From contig JAVBQJ010000051.1 of the NCBI GenBank assembly GCA_031549115.1, positions 1-64,000 on the forward strand: a stretch of 64,000 nucleotides of DNA, read 5' to 3'. Made by a program: the position numbers and the translations under genes. The stretch comes from JAVBQJ01 sp031549115. Lineage in GTDB: Bacteria > Verrucomicrobiota > Lentisphaeria > Victivallales > Victivallaceae. Shown here in pieces: positions 62,178 to 64,000 of the stretch. The notes beneath the pieces were generated by a model. It searched no databases. It was given only the letters and a program-made list of their open reading frames with translations, and was not told the origin of the DNA. The stretch's first letter is position 1. Each line of letters starts with the position of its first letter.

Positions 62178-63293
62178 ATGCAAAAAATCCTGAAAGGCCG
62201 GAGCTCCGTCCGACAGGTTGAAGCACAGTTGAATGCGCTTGCCTGTCGACGGTTTTTGCTTGTGCACGACGCATCGTTTTCGTTCCTGCAAGGTCACGCC
62301 GCCTTGGACGATGCACAACTCGAACAGGTGAGATTCAGCTCGTTCGGCTCCAATCCGTGTTATGAGGATGTTCTCTGCGGTGTGCGATTGTTTCGTGAAA
62401 GCCGTTGTGACGCGATTGTTGCGATTGGCGGCGGCAGTGCGATTGACGTGGCCAAATGCATCAAATTGTATGGCGCGGCGAATGAAGAAACATTGCGGAA
62501 TCCTTTCGAGCTGCAAGTGTGCGCTTCTGCCGCACCGTTGATTGCCCTGCCCACAACCGCGGGGACGGGCAGCGAGTCGACCCGGTACGCTGTGGTCTAT
62601 TGGCAGGGCCGGAAACAATCGGTATGCAGCAAAGAGATCATTCCCGAATATGTTTTTTTAGATCCGAATTTCCTGGATACCCTGCCGGAGTATCAAAAAA
62701 AATGCACTTTGCTTGATGCGTTGTGCCAGGGAATTGAATCCTGGTGGTCGGTCAACTCCAATCAGGAGAGTATAATGTATTCGCGTTGCGCGGTTACGGC
62801 GATTCTGGCGAATTTTCAGGATTACCTGGCCGGAACACCGCAGGCGGCGGAAAATATGCTCGAGGCAAGCAATCAGGCGGGGCTGGCGATCAACATCACC
62901 CAAACGACCGCTGCGCACGCGATGAGTTATAAAATTACGTCGTTGTATCATTTGCCGCACGGCCATGCCGTTGCGCTGTCCTTGCCCGCGGTCTGGGATT
63001 ATATGAATCGCCATCCCCATTTATGTGTCGATCCGCGCGGCGAAGCGTATTTGAAGCAAACATTTGAAGAAATTGCGATGGCCATGGGATGTGCCGGAGT
63101 GGAGCAGGCCATATCTTGTTTTCGAAATATTCTTCAAAAAATGAACATAACTCCTCCCGGCACGGCAAATGAAGCAGACATTGATCTGCTGGCCGGTTCG
63201 GTCAATGCGACGCGTCTGGGCAACAATCCGGTGGCATTAACCGAAACGGCGTTGCGGTCGCTATATCGGCAAATCCTTTTAAATTCATTATAA
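62178..63293 (+). CDS. Iron-containing alcohol dehydrogenase, probable phosphonoacetaldehyde reductase
   Basis: 371 aa. AIVAIGGGSAIDVAKCIKLY (NAD site), IALPTTAGTGSESTRYAVVY, the metal-ligand region LLDALCQGIESWWSVNSN and LYHLPHGHAVALSLPAVWDY (HxxxH/HGxxxA). Size and position beside PEP mutase and phosphonopyruvate decarboxylase match PhpC-type reductases, giving 2-hydroxyethylphosphonate. Four bases after pepM. Confidence 0.88.
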   Translation: MQKILKGRSSVRQVEAQLNALACRRFLLVHDASFSFLQGHAALDDAQLEQVRFSSFGSNPCYEDVLCGVRLFRESRCDAIVAIGGGSAIDVAKCIKLYGAANEETLRNPFELQVCASAAPLIALPTTAGTGSESTRYAVVYWQGRKQSVCSKEIIPEYVFLDPNFLDTLPEYQKKCTLLDALCQGIESWWSVNSNQESIMYSRCAVTAILANFQDYLAGTPQAAENMLEASNQAGLAINITQTTAAHAMSYKITSLYHLPHGHAVALSLPAVWDYMNRHPHLCVDPRGEAYLKQTFEEIAMAMGCAGVEQAISCFRNILQKMNITPPGTANEADIDLLAGSVNATRLGNNPVALTETALRSLYRQILLNSL

Positions 63294-63305
63294 GTCGGTG
63301 GTTTC

Positions 63306-64000
63306 ATGAATGTGAAGTGTTTCGGGAATTATGATTTTTTTGTCGGTGTGCCGGATTCGCAGCTGAGTGAATTGTGCAATTCCCTGATGGCTGAATACGG
63401 TATTTCCAGACAGCATATCATTGCCGCCAATGAAGGCAACTGCGCGGCGTTGGCCGCGGGTTATTACCTGGCCACAGGGAAGATTCCCGTGGTCTATCTG
63501 CAGAACAGCGGCATCGGCAATATCATCAATCCGGCGGCCTCCCTGCTGCACAACAAAGTTTATGGAATTCCCATGATTTTCGTCGTCGGCTGGCGGGGTG
63601 AGCCGGGCGTCAAGGATGAACCGCAGCATATTTTTCAGGGCGAAATCACAGTAAAGCTGCTCGAAGATTCGGATATCCATTGTCATACCATTACTCCTGA
63701 AACCTCCGACGCCGATCTTCAGGGAATCCTCTCCGGGGCGGAAGCGCTTTTCCGGAAAGGACAAAGCCTTGCCCTGATCATTGCCAAAGACTCGTTTGAG
63801 CCGACTGCGAAAATAAAATATGCCAACGCGTATCAAATGCCGCGCGAAGAAATTTTACGGCATATTACCGCAGTCTCCGGGGAGGATGTCATCGTATCGA
63901 CCACGGGAAAATGTTCCCGGGAGCTGTTTGAGATTCGCGAACAAAACCGCCAGCCGCACCATTATGATTTTCTCACCGTCGGCTCCATGGGACACTGCTC
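63306..64000 (+). CDS. ppd: Phosphonopyruvate decarboxylase, 3' end outside window
   Basis: Starts ATG 63306; 231 codons visible. DFFVGVPDSQLSELCNSLMA, then HIIAANEGNCAALAAGYYLA (active-site E), VYLQNSGIGNIINPAASLLH and PMIFVVGWRGEPGVKDEPQH are the Ppd/Fom2 signature set of a thiamine-diphosphate decarboxylase. The ThDP C-terminal domain begins near VIVSTTGKCSRELFEIR and is cut by the window edge. Makes phosphonoacetaldehyde, pulling the unfavourable PEP mutase reaction forward. Confidence 0.94.
   Translation, partial: MNVKCFGNYDFFVGVPDSQLSELCNSLMAEYGISRQHIIAANEGNCAALAAGYYLATGKIPVVYLQNSGIGNIINPAASLLHNKVYGIPMIFVVGWRGEPGVKDEPQHIFQGEITVKLLEDSDIHCHTITPETSDADLQGILSGAEALFRKGQSLALIIAKDSFEPTAKIKYANAYQMPREEILRHITAVSGEDVIVSTTGKCSRELFEIREQNRQPHHYDFLTVGSMGHC

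Overview
The window looks like a chromosomal piece of a Lentisphaerota (Victivallales-like) bacterium. The indications are two pseudopilins with the [20 protein letters not shown] leader typical of that group, very large secreted FN3/thrombospondin-type-3/YD-repeat proteins, unusual glycoside-hydrolase-like proteins paired with GntR regulators, GC-rich codon use, and monomeric [FeFe]-hydrogenases of an anaerobe. This placement is inference from gene content; there is no rRNA in the window.

Layout. (1) 1-14.9 kb, minus strand: four probably co-transcribed genes for a surface apparatus: a 1950-aa FN3/PA14/TSP3 protein, a membrane-anchored HEAT protein, a TSP3 protein and a giant YD-repeat (RHS) protein that runs off the left edge. 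A secreted protein and a small membrane protein follow (15.0-16.8 kb). (2) 17.2-20.5 kb, plus strand: a compact DNA-metabolism cassette of a sliding-clamp (DnaN) paralogue with a coiled-coil tail, a small protein, a Cas4/RecB-like PD-(D/E)XK nuclease and a DUF932-like protein. A decayed copy of its first two genes lies next to tRNA-Arg at 52.9-53.7 kb. (3) 20.6-24.7 kb: a 52-aa membrane peptide, a candidate structured RNA, a zinc-ribbon membrane protein/M48 protease/membrane protein trio, a small gene embedded in inverted repeats, and a W/C-repeat protein. (4) 25.0-30.1 kb: tRNA-Thr(CGT) and a five-gene cluster with a sensory (HydS-like) [FeFe]-hydrogenase, a PP2C phosphatase, two thioredoxin-like ferredoxins and a second [FeFe]-hydrogenase. 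(5) 30.1-45.4 kb: carbohydrate-related loci, in which two pseudopilin-hydrolase cassettes sit beside GntR-type regulators, one of them fused to a solute-binding protein, followed by an amidohydrolase and an ADP-ribosylglycohydrolase-like protein. (6) 45.5-52.5 kb: SulP transporter, membrane protein, SanA-like protein, TrmB, homoserine dehydrogenase and aspartate kinase. (7) 52.6-53.8 kb: tRNA-Arg(ACG) with a junkyard of gene fragments. (8) 53.8-64.0 kb, plus strand: a long leader with strong terminators, then a tandem array of three or four NusG-type antiterminator paralogues, then a surface-polysaccharide operon (UDP-HexNAc dehydrogenase and epimerase, sulfatase-fold enzyme, and a phosphonate branch with a nucleotidyltransferase-cytidylyltransferase-PEP mutase fusion, a phosphonoacetaldehyde-reductase-like enzyme and phosphonopyruvate decarboxylase). 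It runs off the right edge.

How it fits together: region 8 reads as a conditionally transcribed polysaccharide locus whose own NusG paralogue(s) could carry polymerase past the leader terminators, and whose product is probably decorated with 2-hydroxyethylphosphonate or a related phosphonate. The most novel-looking parts are the NusG array and the clamp-paralogue/nuclease cassette with its decayed second copy at a tRNA gene.
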